This document shows positions 43,151 through 55,342 of a stretch of 64,000 nucleotides of DNA, piece by piece; the first letter of the stretch is position 1; the number at the start of each line of letters is the position of its first letter. Under the pieces are notes generated by a model. The model was given only the letters and a program-made list of their open reading frames with translations. It had not been told where the DNA came from and made no database searches. The stretch spans positions 60,219 through 124,218 of the forward strand of contig NW_024104903.1 of the NCBI RefSeq assembly GCF_003945595.2, in the 5' to 3' direction. Source of the DNA: Pipra filicauda. Lineage: Eukaryota; Chordata; Aves; Passeriformes; Pipridae. The position numbers and the translations under genes are program-made.

Positions 43151-44220
43151 TTGTTTAAATTTTTAAAGAATATTTTATTGTTTTATTATATTATTTTATG
43201 TATTATTATATCTTTTTATACATGATATGTACTATATATGATATAGTATATATTTTTACATGCACTCAATAATATATATTTTATATGATATAGTATATAT
43301 AATATATTTTATACACATTATATATCATTTATTCATTAATAATTTATTTATCACATTATTTATATTAATGTATTTATATTATTTATATAATATATATCAT
43401 ATATCATATATAGAATATATATTATATATTATATTATATTTATTATTTTTATATAACATAAATATATATTTATATACAAAATGGGGCCTCTGGTGGTCTA
43501 GTGGTTAGAGTGTCTGACTCTCACCGCTGCGACCTGGGTTCGATTCCCGGCCCCCTGGGCAGGTGGAGCTCGTCAGCCATGGAAGGCAATCCACCTAAGA
43601 GAAGGTCACTCTAAACAAACCTACATCCTGGTGACCTCACTGCCACTGTCCAAGCTTTGCTCGGCCCCGGCAGATGAACCTCAGGACTAAAGGGTGGGCT
43701 CAGTTCAGCGCACGCTGTGTCTCACCTAAAAATCCACTGCGCAGGCTGTAAGGGTTAATGACCTTTCCCAAATCTTCGCTCGCGAAGACTGGCCATTATT
43801 ATTATACAAAATATATATTATCTAGTAATAGTATATATTATATTATATATATTACATGATATTATTTATTATTGACTTATATTTTATTTATTATTTATTC
43901 TATTATTTAATAATTACATGTTATTTATATGTTATATATAATATAAACCATATATATTATATATTACTATATTACATTTTTATATATTATATATATAATC
44001 ATATATATAATATATATTATATATTATATATATTAAATATTGTGTATTGTATATATTATATATTACTATATATATGTATATTATATATTACTATATATGT
44101 ATATTATATATATGATATATTACTATATTACATTTATATATATATTTATATATATTTTATATATATATATATAAAAATATATTTATATATATATATATAT
44201 TTATGTATATATACTTTTTG
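43150..44220. repeat. AT-rich (TA)n tract interrupted by a SINE
   Basis: About 330 bp before and 410 bp after the SINE consist almost wholly of TATATA, TATTAT and ATTTAT arrays. Frames staying open here give only I/Y/L low-complexity peptides. Confidence 0.93.
43473..43812 (+). mobile_element. tRNA-derived SINE with RTE-type tail and intact target-site duplication
   Basis: The element is 43483-43802, flanked by a perfect 10-bp direct repeat TATACAAAAT (43473-43482 and 43803-43812). The 5' head carries pol III A box TGGTCTAGTGG (43494-43504) and a perfect B box GGTTCGATTCC (43537-43547) and is closest to tRNA-Glu(CTC), but its anticodon stem and acceptor stem no longer pair. The 3' end has a hairpin CTTCGCTCGCGAAG (43774-43787) followed by (ATT)n, typical of SINEs mobilised by RTE-class LINEs rather than CR1. 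Bird SINEs of that kind (AviRTE-mobilised) are known from a few lineages. The family name is not assigned here. Confidence 0.85.
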
Positions 44221-44957
44221 AGAGCCTGGTTGGATCCCATGGGAGAAAGGGATTATATTCCTTGAGGAATGTGAGACAAACAGAATAACAGTGATGGGCT
44301 CAGGGGTTCTTTAGGAACAACCAAAGGCTGTTTGAAACAAAGATATAAAAATACCTTTCCTTCTCTGGATAAACCCAGCCTGGACACTTCCTGGGAAAGG
44401 GTCTTCTCCACTGCCCTCCTTCCTTGCAATCCATATTTGTAAGGGATTTTGGGGATGGGAGGCACCAGTGATGACAGGGAATATTTTGGGGACTGGAGGA
44501 CATTGCACAGCAGGGGATCACAGAAAAAACCCGCTCTTGAGAGGCTGCACCTCCCTCCTCCCTGGAATTCCCAACATTTCTTCTCACATTGCTCCTGATA
44601 CTCCCCAAGGACCTGCCTGTCTCTGGACAGGCCTGGGATGGGTTCTCCCACATTCCAGGTATTCAGAAAATCCAGGAAAATGGTCCCAGCATGTCCAAAT
44701 CCAAGAAGAAGCCTCATTAATGTTTTGACAAAGAGATTCTGGAGCTGCTTCCTTCCTTCAGGTCCATATTTCCAGGTGAGCCTTATTAAGAGATGTCAAA
44801 TGCCTGGAATTGTTTCTGGGAACTATTTCCAGTGTTTCTCTTCCAGTTGGCTCTGGAAGAGATGCTTCTCCTTGGTATCCTGAGGTTGTGTTGATTGTCT
44901 CAGGGTATGAGACATCAGCAAATGGGTCCAAAGTGGGAGAATTCCTGCCTTCCCATC
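44221..44957. other. Intergenic, unclassified
   Basis: No gene or recognised repeat between the AT-rich tract and the next CR1. Confidence 0.5.
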
Positions 44958-45480
44958 AGAGAATCATGGAATGGTTTGGGTTGGAAGGGAACTTAAAGTT
45001 CATCTTGTTCCAACCTCCCTGCCATGGGCATGGGCACCTCCCACTATCCCAGGTTGATCCAAGCCCTGTCCAACCTGGCCTGGAACACTTTCAGGGATGG
45101 GGCAGCCACAGCTTCTCTGGGAATTCCATTCCAGCCCCTCCCCACCCTCCCAGCCAAGAATTCCTTCCCAATATCCCATCTAACCCTGCCCTCTGGCACT
45201 GGGAAGCCGTTCCCTGTGTCCTGTCCCTCCATTCCTTGTCCCAAGTCCCTTTCCAGCTCTCCTGGAGCCCCTTTAGACCCTGGAAGTTCTCCCTGGAGCC
45301 TTCTCTTCTCCAGGCTGGACATTCCCATCTCTCCCAACCTGTGTCCAGAGCAGAGGTTCTGCAGCCTTCTGATCATCTTCATGGCCTCCTCTGGACTCAT
45401 TCCAACATGTCCACATCATTCCTGTGCTGAGAAATCCAGCCTGGATGCAACAATCCTGGTGGAATCTCATGAGGGCAGAG
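44958..45480 (-). mobile_element. CR1 LINE, 3' UTR plus end of ORF2
   Basis: Starts AGAATCATGGAATGGTTTGG, continues through the full reversed tail (CCTTCCCAATATCCCATC, CTGTCCCTCCATTCCTTGTC) to GCAGCCTTCTGATCATC and CCTCCTCTGGACTCATTCC, about 520 bp. Confidence 0.93.
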
Positions 45481-46106
45481 TAGAGGGGTCAATTCCTGTC
45501 CTTTATTGTCCCTCTGGACATGCCTCCCCTCTAACCATGGCAAATACAGGTTTTGGAGGAAGAAATAACACTGGAGCTGGAGAATAATCTCCAGAAAGGT
45601 GATTCACTGGGAAGTTTTGACGTGGAGGAGTCAGGAAAAGCACGTGGGTGGAGAATTTGCAATTTAAAATTGGAGTGATGCTGAGGGAAGGCAAAAAAAT
45701 GACTGAACCGAGAGCTCCACCTTTCTGCCGGCACCGACCCTCTCCTCCTTCTGTCCTCCTGCTTCCCCTGCTTCCCACTTCATGGCTTTTGAGGGCCACT
45801 CGAGAGACCATGAAGGGGCAAAAGGGTGAAGATGGCACCTCCAGGTGCAACGGAGGAGGCTGGAAAGGTGGGAAGTGCTTTGCACGGCTGTGGGAGCACG
45901 TTCTAACCTTCCCGTTTGTCATCTCCCGAGGAAAAGAGATTTAAAACCTTGCACAACATACCTTGGCCTCCTTGGGTTTGGAGATCTGACCGTTCCTGGG
46001 ATACAGGGACACTTGGCCAGTTCTGATGTCACCGTGACTCCGGTACCTTCGTGTAGAAGGAATTAAAGTTGCAGGAGTGAAATGTAACATTTACAGCATC
46101 GAACTC

Positions 46107-46210
46107 GCAGAGGAAGAGGTGTGAGGAGCATCAAATTCCTGGAGGAAGAGCTGTGAGGAGCATCAGATTCCTGGAGGAAGAGCTGTGAGGAGCATCAGAC
46201 TCCTGGGGGA
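46107..46210. repeat. 33-bp unit, three copies
   Basis: GGAGGAAGAGCTGTGAGGAG followed by CATCAGATTCCT is repeated three times with few changes. Confidence 0.88.
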
Positions 46211-46654
46211 GAGATGCAAGTAGCACCTTGCTCTCCTTCTCCACTCCAGTTAACACCACTAACAACTGGGTGGATCGTGTTTCACACACATTCCTGTGAC
46301 ATTCCTGTCACTCCTGCATCTCCCAGAGCCAAGTCCTGTGTTTTTCCGTAGGTTCCAAGATCTCCTGGCTCACGCCGTGTCTCTCATTGCTCAAATTGCG
46401 GGGATGTGGTGACCCTTTCTCGCTCCAGAGTCCGAGTTTCACCCCAAGGCTCCTTGCTGAGCTCAGACCTGTTAAACCTGCTGGGTCCAGCCCCCATTTG
46501 GTATCACATTTCAAAATATTAGAGGAGAAATGACCGAAAAAACAAGAGCTCTCAGCAGATGAGGGATGGTGGCACCTTGTGTGTGATCACTTTGGAGTGT
46601 TCAGGGTCTTTGCCACATTGGAATTCAACTCATGGGTTGTTCAAGGCAATTTAG

Positions 46655-46780
46655 ATAATTTTTTTAGGTAATTTTCCACCTTATTTAGGAAAAATTTAGA
46701 ATTTTTTTCTCCTTAATTAGGAAAAAAATAGAGAATTTTTCTCCTTTTTTAGGAAAAATTTAAAGAATTTTTCTCCTCAT
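46655..46780. repeat. About 38-bp AT-rich unit, three to four copies
   Basis: Repeats of TTAGGAAAAATTTAGAATTT followed by TTTTCTCCTT. Confidence 0.8.
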
Positions 46781-47309
46781 TTTATTGTCACACGGAGGTT
46801 TCTCATCCCAAAGCTGGTTGCAACCAAATGATTCCAAAACCCGAATGTTGGAAATAGTGAAAAATTAAAAATTACCAAAATAATCCTCAAAATTCCTCCC
46901 TTCCTTCCTCGGGAAACGGGTTGGGATGCGGGATTTGCATTCTCTCCTCTTGTCAGGAGGTGGCAGCGCTGGGCCCCAGTTCTACCAGTGCATCCCGGTA
47001 GGATGTACTGGGATGGGTGTGTCGGCATTCCAGGACCACAAGCCCCTTTTTCCAAGGAGCAGGATGCAGAAGGAAGTTCACCAGGAGTCTGGAGATGAGA
47101 AGAATTCCAGCCCAACCTTCTCCCTGACCCTTTTTCACGGCAGGTGCTGTTGGGCCTCCCGAGCTCTCCCTTCTCATTGTTTTTCCAGGCTGAACAAATC
47201 CACCTGTTTCATAATCCCCTGTATTGCCTGTGGTCAAATCCATGGCCAAACCACCTGGAATCTTGGGATCAGAGGGAAGTGGTGGGATAGGTCACAGAAT
47301 TGAGGGCTG

Positions 47310-47400
47310 CCACAGCTGGGCTCTGAGCAACCTGGTCTGGTGGAAGGTGGGTTGGAACCAGATGGTCCTTAATTCCAAATTAGACCATTCTATGGCTGGA
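47310..47400 (+). mobile_element. CR1 3' tail fragment
   Basis: GAGCAACCTGGTCTGGTGGA, AGGTGGGTTGGAACCAGATG, GACCATTCTATGG. Confidence 0.78.
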
Positions 47401-47799
47401 TATGGAATGGTTAGGAAGGACAGGCTGCAAAAGTGAGGAAGAGGAGTTGCTTTTATGTAAGAAAACAGCGAAAATCCCTCAAGCTTGGCCTGGGGATGGA
47501 TGATGAGTCAGCTGAGAGCTTTTGGGCAGGTGGATCAGCACAGGGGATGTTGTGGTGAGTGTCTGATACAGAACACCTGCTCACAAAGTGGATAAAACCT
47601 CCCTCACACAGCTGGAAAAAGCCTCACATTCCCAAGTGTTGGGACTCAGGGAGGGCTTTCAGCATCCCAGTATCAGTAGGACAATCTTGGAGGCTTTTGG
47701 AGTGAACTGGTCACAGATTCCTGAGAAAAGAGGGATTTTCGTGGACCTCACAGTTGAGAAAAAGGAAGGACTTGCTGAAGGTGTGAAGGTTGGGCTACA

Positions 47800-48720
47800 G
47801 TGACCATGAGTGGTGGAGCTCAAGATCCTGAGGGTGGGGAACAAGACAAAAAGCAGCATCATGAGCCTGGAGCCAGCACGGATTCCCAAAGGAGATGTTG
47901 GGCCTCACCATCATGAAATCCTTCATCCATGAGGGGACTGGTTTGGTGGATGAGGAGGGAGAGGTGGATGTGGGTTTTCTCCACCTCATTAAGGTTTTCA
48001 ACACTGTCCCACAACATCCTCCTGGGTGAGGTGACAAAGGAAGGGTTGGATAAAGTGGACAAGGAGGTGGATTGAAAACTAGTGGAGCAACCGGTTCCAG
48101 AGGTTTGTGACCAGTGGCACCAAGTCCAGTTGGAGGCCAGTCACCAGTGGGGGCACCACAGGACTTGTTTTTGGGGTCAAAGCTGTTCACGACCTTGAAG
48201 ATGTGGCAGAGCCTGCAGGTTTGCAGGTGACACAAAACTAGGAGAAGTGGTGGACGTGGACATGCCACCCAGAGGGATTTGAACAGCTTGGAAAAATAAA
48301 CAGTGGGAATAAAGAAGAATAAACTTTGGGAAATTCAGCCGATGGAAATGTGGAGTCTTGGATCTGGGGAGGAGCAACTCCAGGCAGCAGGAAAGGCCAT
48401 GAGATGGTGGGGATGGAAACAGCTTTGCAGAGAAGGAGCTGAGGATGGTGGACATCAAGCTGCACGTGAATCAGGAATGTTCCTCAGTGGTAAAGTCAGC
48501 CAAGGACCTTCTGGGCTGTGCCAGGAAGAGCGGGAGGTTCAGGGAAATGATCCTTCCCCTCCCACTCAGCACTTGTGAGGAATCCTGTGTCCAATCCTGG
48601 GCTCCTTAGCACAGGAGATCCGTGGACATTGGAGCAGAAGCATCTTCCTGAAATCTTCCGGCACCGGGAGGCCAAGCCTGGGATGTTTTTTGGTGCAAGA
48701 CACACACGATACCGTCATTT
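47800..48720 (+). mobile_element. CR1 LINE fragment with decayed ORF2 (reverse transcriptase end)
   Basis: The text from GGTGGATGTGGGTTTTCTCC through TTTTCAACACTGTCCCACA corresponds to the VDVVYLDFSKAFDTV-like RT motif of CR1. It continues through TGTGGCAGAGCCTGCAGG, AGAAGGAGCTGAGGATGG and TGATCCTTCCCCTCCCACTC. Frameshifts and stops break it. Confidence 0.85.
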
Positions 48721-49689
48721 AGGTTTTCTACTGGTTTGGGCAGAAATCCCGAGAACGCATTCCAAGATGTGACTATTTCCAGCTTCGATTCCAAGTGCTA
48801 CAGTCTAGAGGGAGATGAGAAGGGCCTGGAGGCAAAGCTGGTTCTTCTCAGTCTGTTTTACACGTGTTGTCCTTGTTCTTCCCTTCTGGGTCAGCGAGAA
48901 GTGACTCAGGTAGGAAAGTATCTCCTGTCCCTTGGATTGAAGGAGGCAGGGGATAATTAAAGCAGGTGACAGCTACACTGAGCAAGTGATTTACATTCCT
49001 GCATCGTTAACAATGCCTTGGAAAGCTGGATGGAGCAAATAATCTCCAAACAAGTGATTAGTGCCTCAGTCAGAGTTGACAGGAAGGGAAAAGACAGGAG
49101 CTTGGAAGCAAAAAGAACAAAAGGAAGCTGGAAGAAATTTGATAGGGAAGGAAGACAAATTCCCAGTAGTTATAAATATATGATCAATCCTTTCTGTGCA
49201 CATCATAAACACAGAGGGAGAGAGAACACATTTGAGTCGTTATTAATTCCTATAAGATCCTCCCTCAGGACAACTCTATCCATGGCCACCGGCCAGGGAA
49301 GTGATGGATGTGAAGGTCTCCCCCAGAAGGAGTTAAGTGCTACACAGAGGTTAATCTAAATAATAACCTGGAGATAAGAGGTGCCTGCATGGAATTCAAA
49401 GAGGGAGAAAAACAGGTTGGGAAAAAAAAATAAATAAGGAGGCAGGTGAATGTTTACCTGGAGGGAACAAGACTCCTCAGGAAAATAAATCAGCTTGTTC
49501 CTGGTGAATATACAAAACATCCCTGATTTTTAGGCACAGCTGACATGGCTGGGGCAGAGGGGGGATGTAGGGAGGTCTGGTGGGAATGTGGGATGAGCAG
49601 CAGGGTTGGAGAAGCCCTTTGTGCTTGTGGTGTGGTCTGACCTTTGTGCCCCGGGTCTGGCACTGCCCAGGCTCCCTTGTGTCTCTGGT
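48721..49689. other. Intergenic, unclassified
   Basis: No gene is supported between two CR1 LINE remnants. A short A-rich stretch lies at 49423-49437. Confidence 0.5.
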
Positions 49690-50310
49690 GCAGCCCCGGG
49701 AGCCAACAGAGCCCTGGGATGCAGCAGAAGGATTGGGGGCACCAGGCTGAGGGAGGGGATTCTCCCCCTGTGCTCTACTCCCTGTAGATCCCACCTGGAG
49801 CACCTTGTCCAGCTCCGGGAACCTCAACACAAGGACATGGAACTGTTGGAGTGAGACCAGAGGAGACCACGGAGATGCTCCAAGGGCTGGAGCACCTCTG
49901 GAGCCAGGCTGGGAGAGCTGGAGGTGTCCACCTGGAGAAGAGAAGGCCCCAGGGAGACCTGAGAGCACCTTCCAGTGCCTAAAGGGGCTCCAAAAGAGCT
50001 GGAGAGGGACTCAGGACAAGGGATGGAGGGACAGGATACAGGGGAAGACTTCCCAATGCCAGAGGGCAGGGTTAGATGGGATATTGGGAAGGAATTCTTG
50101 GCTGGGAGGGTGGTGAGGGGCTGGGATGGAATTCCCGGAGAAGCTGTGGCTGCCCCATCCCTGGAAGTCTCCAGGACTGGTTTGGACAGGGCTTGGATCA
50201 ATCTGGGCTAGTGGAAGGTGTCTCTGCCCATGGCGGGGGGGGGTTGGAAGGAGATGGTCTTTAAGTTCTCTTCCAACCCAAACCATTCCATGATTGTATG
50301 TCCCAGTCCA
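49690..50310 (+). mobile_element. CR1 LINE 3' end
   Basis: ATCCCACCTGGAGCACCTTG, GGCTCCAAAAGAGCTGGAGA, GAAGCTGTGGCTGCCCCATC, CCAACCCAAACCATTCCATG. About 600 bp, 5'-truncated in ORF2. Confidence 0.92.
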
Positions 50311-50520
50311 CTACCAAGGTGGAAACCAGTGTGGAAAGAGCTGCCAAGCTTCCTGAATCCATCTGCAGCTCCAATCCATGTCAGACCCACCCGTTACCTG
50401 CCCAGCTGGGTGCTTTGATCCTCCTGCTTGTCAGATCCAGGGAGGATCTGCCCTTTGCCCAAGGGCACCTTCCAAAGACTAACTTGTGGGAATCACCCGA
50501 CCTTTACAAGCTCCATAGGT

Positions 50521-50546
50521 GAGAGAGAGAGAGAGAGAGAGGGAGG
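50521..50546. repeat. (GA)n microsatellite
   Basis: A run of about 10 GA units followed by GGGAGGG. Confidence 0.85.
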
Positions 50547-51044
50547 GATGAAATGTCTCACAGAGCTATGCCAATAAAAGGGTTTTAGAGCCAGGCAGAA
50601 ACATGCTGGATCTTGGCCATGCATTGTAATGGTAGTAAAATCAATTAGTAGGAATAAGGCTGCTCTGACTAATGAGCTAATGAGTGGTGCCTCAGTGAAA
50701 ATGGCTCTGAAAGAGCTGCAGGGTTGGATTCCTGCTGAATTATTCACAGGGATAGGCCAGAGTCAGGCTTGGGGCTGTTTATGTCTTGTACTTGGCTTTT
50801 CGAGGTTTCTCTTGAACTTTTCAAGATGTTCCCCGTTAATGGAGGAGGGTGGAGGTACCTGTTTAATTCCTCCCTTTTTGGTGCAAAGTGTCCCATCTCT
50901 GGAGAGCTGGGGTTTCTGGGGGATGCAAGTGGGGGCTGGGATGTGCCAGAGGGGAAATTTGTGGTGGTTTAATCCCTGACACTCTGAACACCAGGTTTGC
51001 TGATCACACAAACCCATCCTCGCTGCTTCCATGAGTTCCTTGCA

Positions 51045-51515
51045 TTAGTGACCCGTGGAGCTGCTGGAACAAGTCCAGAGGAGGCCACAGAGATATTCCA
51101 AGGGCTGGAGCTGCTCTGGAGCCAGGCTGGGAGAGCTGGGAGTGTTCACCTGGAGAAGAGAAGGCTCCAGGGAAACCTTAGAGCTCCTTCCAGGGCCTAA
51201 AGGGGCTCCAGGAGAGCTGGAGAGGGACTTGGGACAAGGGATGAAGTGATGGACAAGGGGGAACGGCTTCCCAGTGCCAGAGGGAAGGGTTAGATGGGAT
51301 ATTGGGAAGGAATTCTTCCCTGGGAGGATGGCGAGGTGCTGGAATGGATTTCCTGGAGAAGCTGTGGCTGCCCCATCCCTGGAAGTGTTCAAAGCCAGGT
51401 TGGAGCAACCTGGGCTAGTGGGAGGTGTCCCTGCCCATGGCAGGGGTTGGAACTGGATGATCTTTCAGGTCCCTTCCAACCCAAACCATTCCATAATTCC
51501 ACGATCCCATAATAT
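51045..51515 (+). mobile_element. CR1 LINE 3' end, same subfamily as the 49.7-kb copy
   Basis: Starts GTGACCCGTGGAGCTGCTGG, shows GCTGCTCTGGAGCCAGGCTG and AAAGGGGCTCCAGGAGAGCT, and ends CCAACCCAAACCATTCCATA. Confidence 0.92.
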
Positions 51516-52857
51516 TTACTCCTCTTATAGGAATGTTTTTGAATTTAACCTTTCTGTAGGTGTGTGAGAAGAACTTAGCACTGGGATTGACACCGTCCTG
51601 TCAGCATTCCTCCCTTAAATCCAATCATACTTTTTTGCTCCTGCATCCCTCCGCCCTGGAAGAAATCTGGGATTCATAGGAGATATACAAGAACTTATCA
51701 GAGTAATGAGAACGCAGAGTTTAAAATAATGAAGTCAAGAAGGCTCTCAAACCCAACCAGTCCCTGAAACTCTGCTCTGGAGGTGGATGGGCAATTTTAG
51801 GATTTCCTAGTGGGATCTCAGCCTGGTAATGGGGCAGCATGAGCAGATCTATTGGGAGGTTTTGGGATTTGGAGGCTCTTTCCAGTGTGGATGCAACTGC
51901 TCCCATCAGATGCCTCCACCCAGAGACTGTCTCTGGGTGAGGTAGGACAGGAAAGGGCTTTGGCACAGGTTTCTCAGGCTGGAAGTAAACATTTGGCTGA
52001 ATTTCTCCTTTTATTTATGACACAAACTCCTATGATATGCGGAGAGTTCTTGTATTAATTTACCTTTGAACACAGACACTAAAAATACCTATTTTTTTCC
52101 CAGCCATCCCATGGGTCATTGAGGCAGATTTATGCAGCTTCATAATTCTTTTCTCTGTGGTTAATGGGAATCCCCCAACACAATGGTTATGGTTTCCCAC
52201 AAAATAATAAAAGGAATTCAACAAAACCCTCGTTGGATGTTCCCATTAGTTCTTCTTGTTCCTCTGGGGAGTTGCCAGCCCTGCAAGGCAGCTGCCACAC
52301 AAAAGAGGAGACATTTCAGGCCTTCAAGACTCAGATAAGATCAACTGAAACCATAAACAAGCCAGGTATGTTGACACCCCCCCAAAAAAACAACCCTCCA
52401 AACCCAAGGAGGGAGCAGCATTTAAGAGCAGGGTGTTGGCACATGTTCTTCCCTCCAAGATTGGACAAGGCAGTGGAGATCACATTTCAGATGTGCATGT
52501 GAAACCAGTCATTTGGCACATTGTTGGAGGCCTCTTAATACCAAAAACCACACCCCAGCCGTATTAAATTGTTTTCTTTTCTTCCCCCCTTCAAGAACAA
52601 GGTGAACACAATCAGCAAATTTCTCTCTTCTTAATAGGATTATAACATTCCCCTGCTGAACAGGAGGAATGGCAAAGCCGGGATATACCAAAAAAGTCTT
52701 TCCCTGGGTGATTTTGGGGCTGGAAATAGCTGCTTAACTTTCATAATCGACATAATTACTGTATTACAGAGGCAACCGTGAAAACAATCCGTCTGGATTC
52801 CTGAGGATTTAAGTCATCCAGGAGTGCTGCTTGTAAAAGAAACAGGGTTTGTAAGAT
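51516..52857. other. Intergenic, unclassified
   Basis: About 1.3 kb with no gene and no recognised repeat on either strand. Confidence 0.5.
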
Positions 52858-52925
52858 GATGAGACCACGTTTAGTTGAGATATTGGGGAAAAATCCTTCC
52901 CTGTGAGGGTGGGGAGGCTCTGGCA

Positions 52926-53545
52926 CAGGGGATAGGGATAGAAAGGATGAGGGAGGATCTTGGAATCATAGACTAGAATCACAGGATGGTTTGGGTTGGA
53001 AGGGATCTTAAAGATCTTCCAGTTCCAACTCCCATCATGGGCAGGGACATCTCCCACTATCCCAGCTTACTCCAATCTGGCCTTGAACCCTTCCAGGAAT
53101 GGGGCAGCCACAGCTTCTCTGGAACATCTAGGATGGTGGGGTCATTCCTTACGGTAACAAACTCCCAAATCCTCCAAAAAATGGGGAAAGACCCCAAAAT
53201 ACTTCACACTTGGTTGTTTTCTGTGGTGACCTGATGAAATTTTCTTTACTTCAGGTAAACCAGAGCGTGTTAATGAACAGAGCTCTAAACAAAGACACAG
53301 TGATAGGACAAGAGAGGATGAGAGGGGCAGAGTTAGATGGAATTTTGGGAAGAAATTGTTCCCTGTGAGGGTGGAGAGGCCCTGGCACAGGTTGCCCAGA
53401 GAAGCTGTGGCTGCCTCATCCCTGGAAGTTTCCAAGGTCAGGTTGGAGCAATCTGGGATAGTGGAAGGTGTCCCTGCCCATGGTAGAGGGTGGGAACTGG
53501 ATGATCTTTAAGGTCCTTTCCAACCCAAACCATTCTATAATTCAC
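52926..53545. repeat. Left arm of inverted repeat around LYPD2 exon 1
   Basis: A CR1(-) tail (52975-53130), a unique core (53130-53290, containing ACTTCACACTTGGTTGTTTT) and a CR1(+) tail (53290-53545). The whole block recurs inverted at 55860-56455. Confidence 0.85.
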
Positions 53546-53639
53546 TGGAGCTTCAGATTTGGAGAGAAAATGATTGGGTTGTTCGTTCAATATTCCCAGA
53601 AAATCTTGGAATGTTTTAAGACAGAACAAGACAAAACGG

Positions 53640-53870
53640 CCTCAAGTTGCACCAGGGGAGGTTTAGGTTGGATATTAGGGAAAAGGTCTTCATGGAAAGG
53701 GTTGTCAAGCACTAGACTGGGCTGCCCAGGGAAGTGGTGGAGTCGCATCCCTGAAAGAGTTCAAAAAACCTGTGGATGTGGCCCCTGAGGACACGGATTA
53801 GTGGTGCTGGGTTTGTGGTTGGACTTGGGGATCCTAAAGGTCTTTTCCAGCCTTAATGATTCTATATTGT
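53640..53870 (+). mobile_element. CR1 3' end (second subfamily)
   Basis: GGGGAGGTTTAGGTTGGATA, TTCAAAAAACCTGTGGATG, AAGGTCTTTTCCAGCCTTAA. Confidence 0.9.
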
Positions 53871-53974
53871 AAGAGTTCAAGTGAATAACCCCGAATAAAG
53901 TCCCTCTGACGGTGTGATACAACAAAAGTGGTGGGAATATCTCCTGAAGTGTCTTTATTTCACCTTTTCCTCCT

Positions 53975-54830
53975 TTGTCATTAAAAGTCTGTGTTGGGAG
54001 GGCACCTGGAACAGCCAGGAAAGGCTCTTCTTGACCAGTTGTGGCAATCCCACATTCCAAATTGTTCATCACACCTTCCAGGAGGATTTACAAACATGCC
54101 ACTGGCCTGAGGCACAGGACAAACCTGCAGGCACCTGAGGCAGCAGGAATGGGGATGGGAAAGGTGTTTGGGAAGCAAAGGAGTCAGGAGTTGCAAACGC
54201 ACATGGAGAGGGTTGGCTCAGAGCAGAGAAGCTTCTCCCTGCACCATCCTCCTTGAACCCTGAGGATAATGAACCTGAGACATTCCCTTGGCCCAAATTT
54301 ATGGCCTGGTCCTGTTGTCTTCCCAGTGCTCCATGTTTTTTTCCTGTGAGTAAAGGGATTTCAAGTTAGTTTTCCACTTTAAGGCCAGGTTGGACGGGGC
54401 TTGGAGCAACCTGGGCTAGTGGAAGGTGTCTCCGCTCATGGCATGTCCCTCCTTTCTCACTAAAAGTGTGTGTTGGGAGGGCTCCTGGAACAGCCAGGAA
54501 AGGCTCTTCTTGACCAGTTGTGGCAATCCCACATTCCAAATTGTTCATCACACTTTCCAGGAGGATTTACAAGCATCCTCCTTAAACCCTGGGGATACTG
54601 AACCTGAGACATTCCCTTGGCCCAAATTTATGACCTGGTCCTGTTTTCTTCCCAGTGCTCCATGTTTTTTCCTGTGAGTAAAGGGATTTCAAGTTAGTTT
54701 TCCACTTTAAGGCCAGGTTGGACGGGGCTTGTAGCAACCTGGGCTAGTGGAAGGTGTCCCTGTCTGTGGCAGGAGGTTGGAATGGTCTTTAAGGTCCCTT
54801 CCAACTCAAACTATGATTCTCTTGGAGATA
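53975..54830. repeat. Direct duplication of a roughly 0.45-kb block upstream of LYPD2
   Basis: Copy 1 (53975-54440) and copy 2 (54441-54830) share GGAACAGCCAGGAAAGGCTC, CCAAATTGTTCATCACAC, AATTTATGRCCTGGTCCTGT and a CR1 tail. Copy 2 lacks about 165 bp from the middle. A third, inverted copy lies at 58190-58640 in LYPD2 intron 1. Confidence 0.88.
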
Positions 54831-55165
54831 AACTCTGTCCCCAGCTGAAGGTCCAAACAAAGAGGAGCAAAGTCCTTGAGGTTCCAAGCCTTGAAGTTCA
54901 CAGCCACTAATGCTTTTTACCCCCAGGATTTCTGGAAACCACCCAGACCTCCCTAAAAAGGAAGGAGAAATATCACCAGGTTTCAAGGCAAGACAGGGCC
55001 ACTGGGATTATTTAACACCCCTGGGCTTCCCCGTCATGAGGCACCCACCTTAAACAATCCCAGCCATTGTCCAAAGCCCGAACCCTAATTTTCTTCTCCA
55101 AGGAACATGAAAAGAGGTGACGGTGGAGGCAGGAGGTGGGGCCTGATTTGCAGCTCCTTCAATTC

Positions 55166-55172
55166 GTTTATA
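55166..55172 (+). promoter_or_regulatory. LYPD2: Weak TATA-like element of LYPD2
   Basis: TTTATAG within TCGTTTATAGCTC, 119 bp before the ATG. If used, the 5' UTR would be about 90 bp. No better element is seen. Confidence 0.3.
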
Positions 55173-55290
55173 GCTCAATGGGACTCGTTTTTCCAGTAGA
55201 TTTGGAGCTGGGGACACGATCAGTGCATGGCAAACCCCCAGGAAGTTTGACATCAAAGCCAGTTGAAGAGCAGTGACGACCCAGGCAACG

Positions 55291-55342
55291 ATGAAGGTGT
55301 TTCTGTCTCTTCTGTTGACTGCCTTCATTTGCACAGAATTTG
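55291..55342 (+). CDS. LYPD2: Exon 1 (signal peptide) of LYPD2
   Basis: GCAACGATGA gives A at -3. 17 codons plus one base, donor GTAAGT at 55343. Confidence 0.9.

Larger units (their letters stand above)
45481..47309. other. Intergenic, with two short tandem arrays
   Basis: Contains a 33-bp triplication (46107-46210) and AT-rich GAATTTTTCTCC repeats (46655-46780). No gene is supported. Confidence 0.55.

Noticed and set aside
43483..43560. Functional tRNA-Glu gene
   Set aside because: A and B boxes are intact but the acceptor and anticodon stems do not pair, and a non-tRNA body with target-site duplications follows. It is a SINE head.
43260..44221. Open frames in the AT-rich tract
   Set aside because: Low-complexity Ile/Tyr/Leu peptides from TA repeats.
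47800..48720. A possible protein-coding gene with reverse-transcriptase-like residues
   Set aside because: The sequence is the 3' part of CR1 ORF2, broken by frameshifts and stops. It is an inactive LINE remnant.
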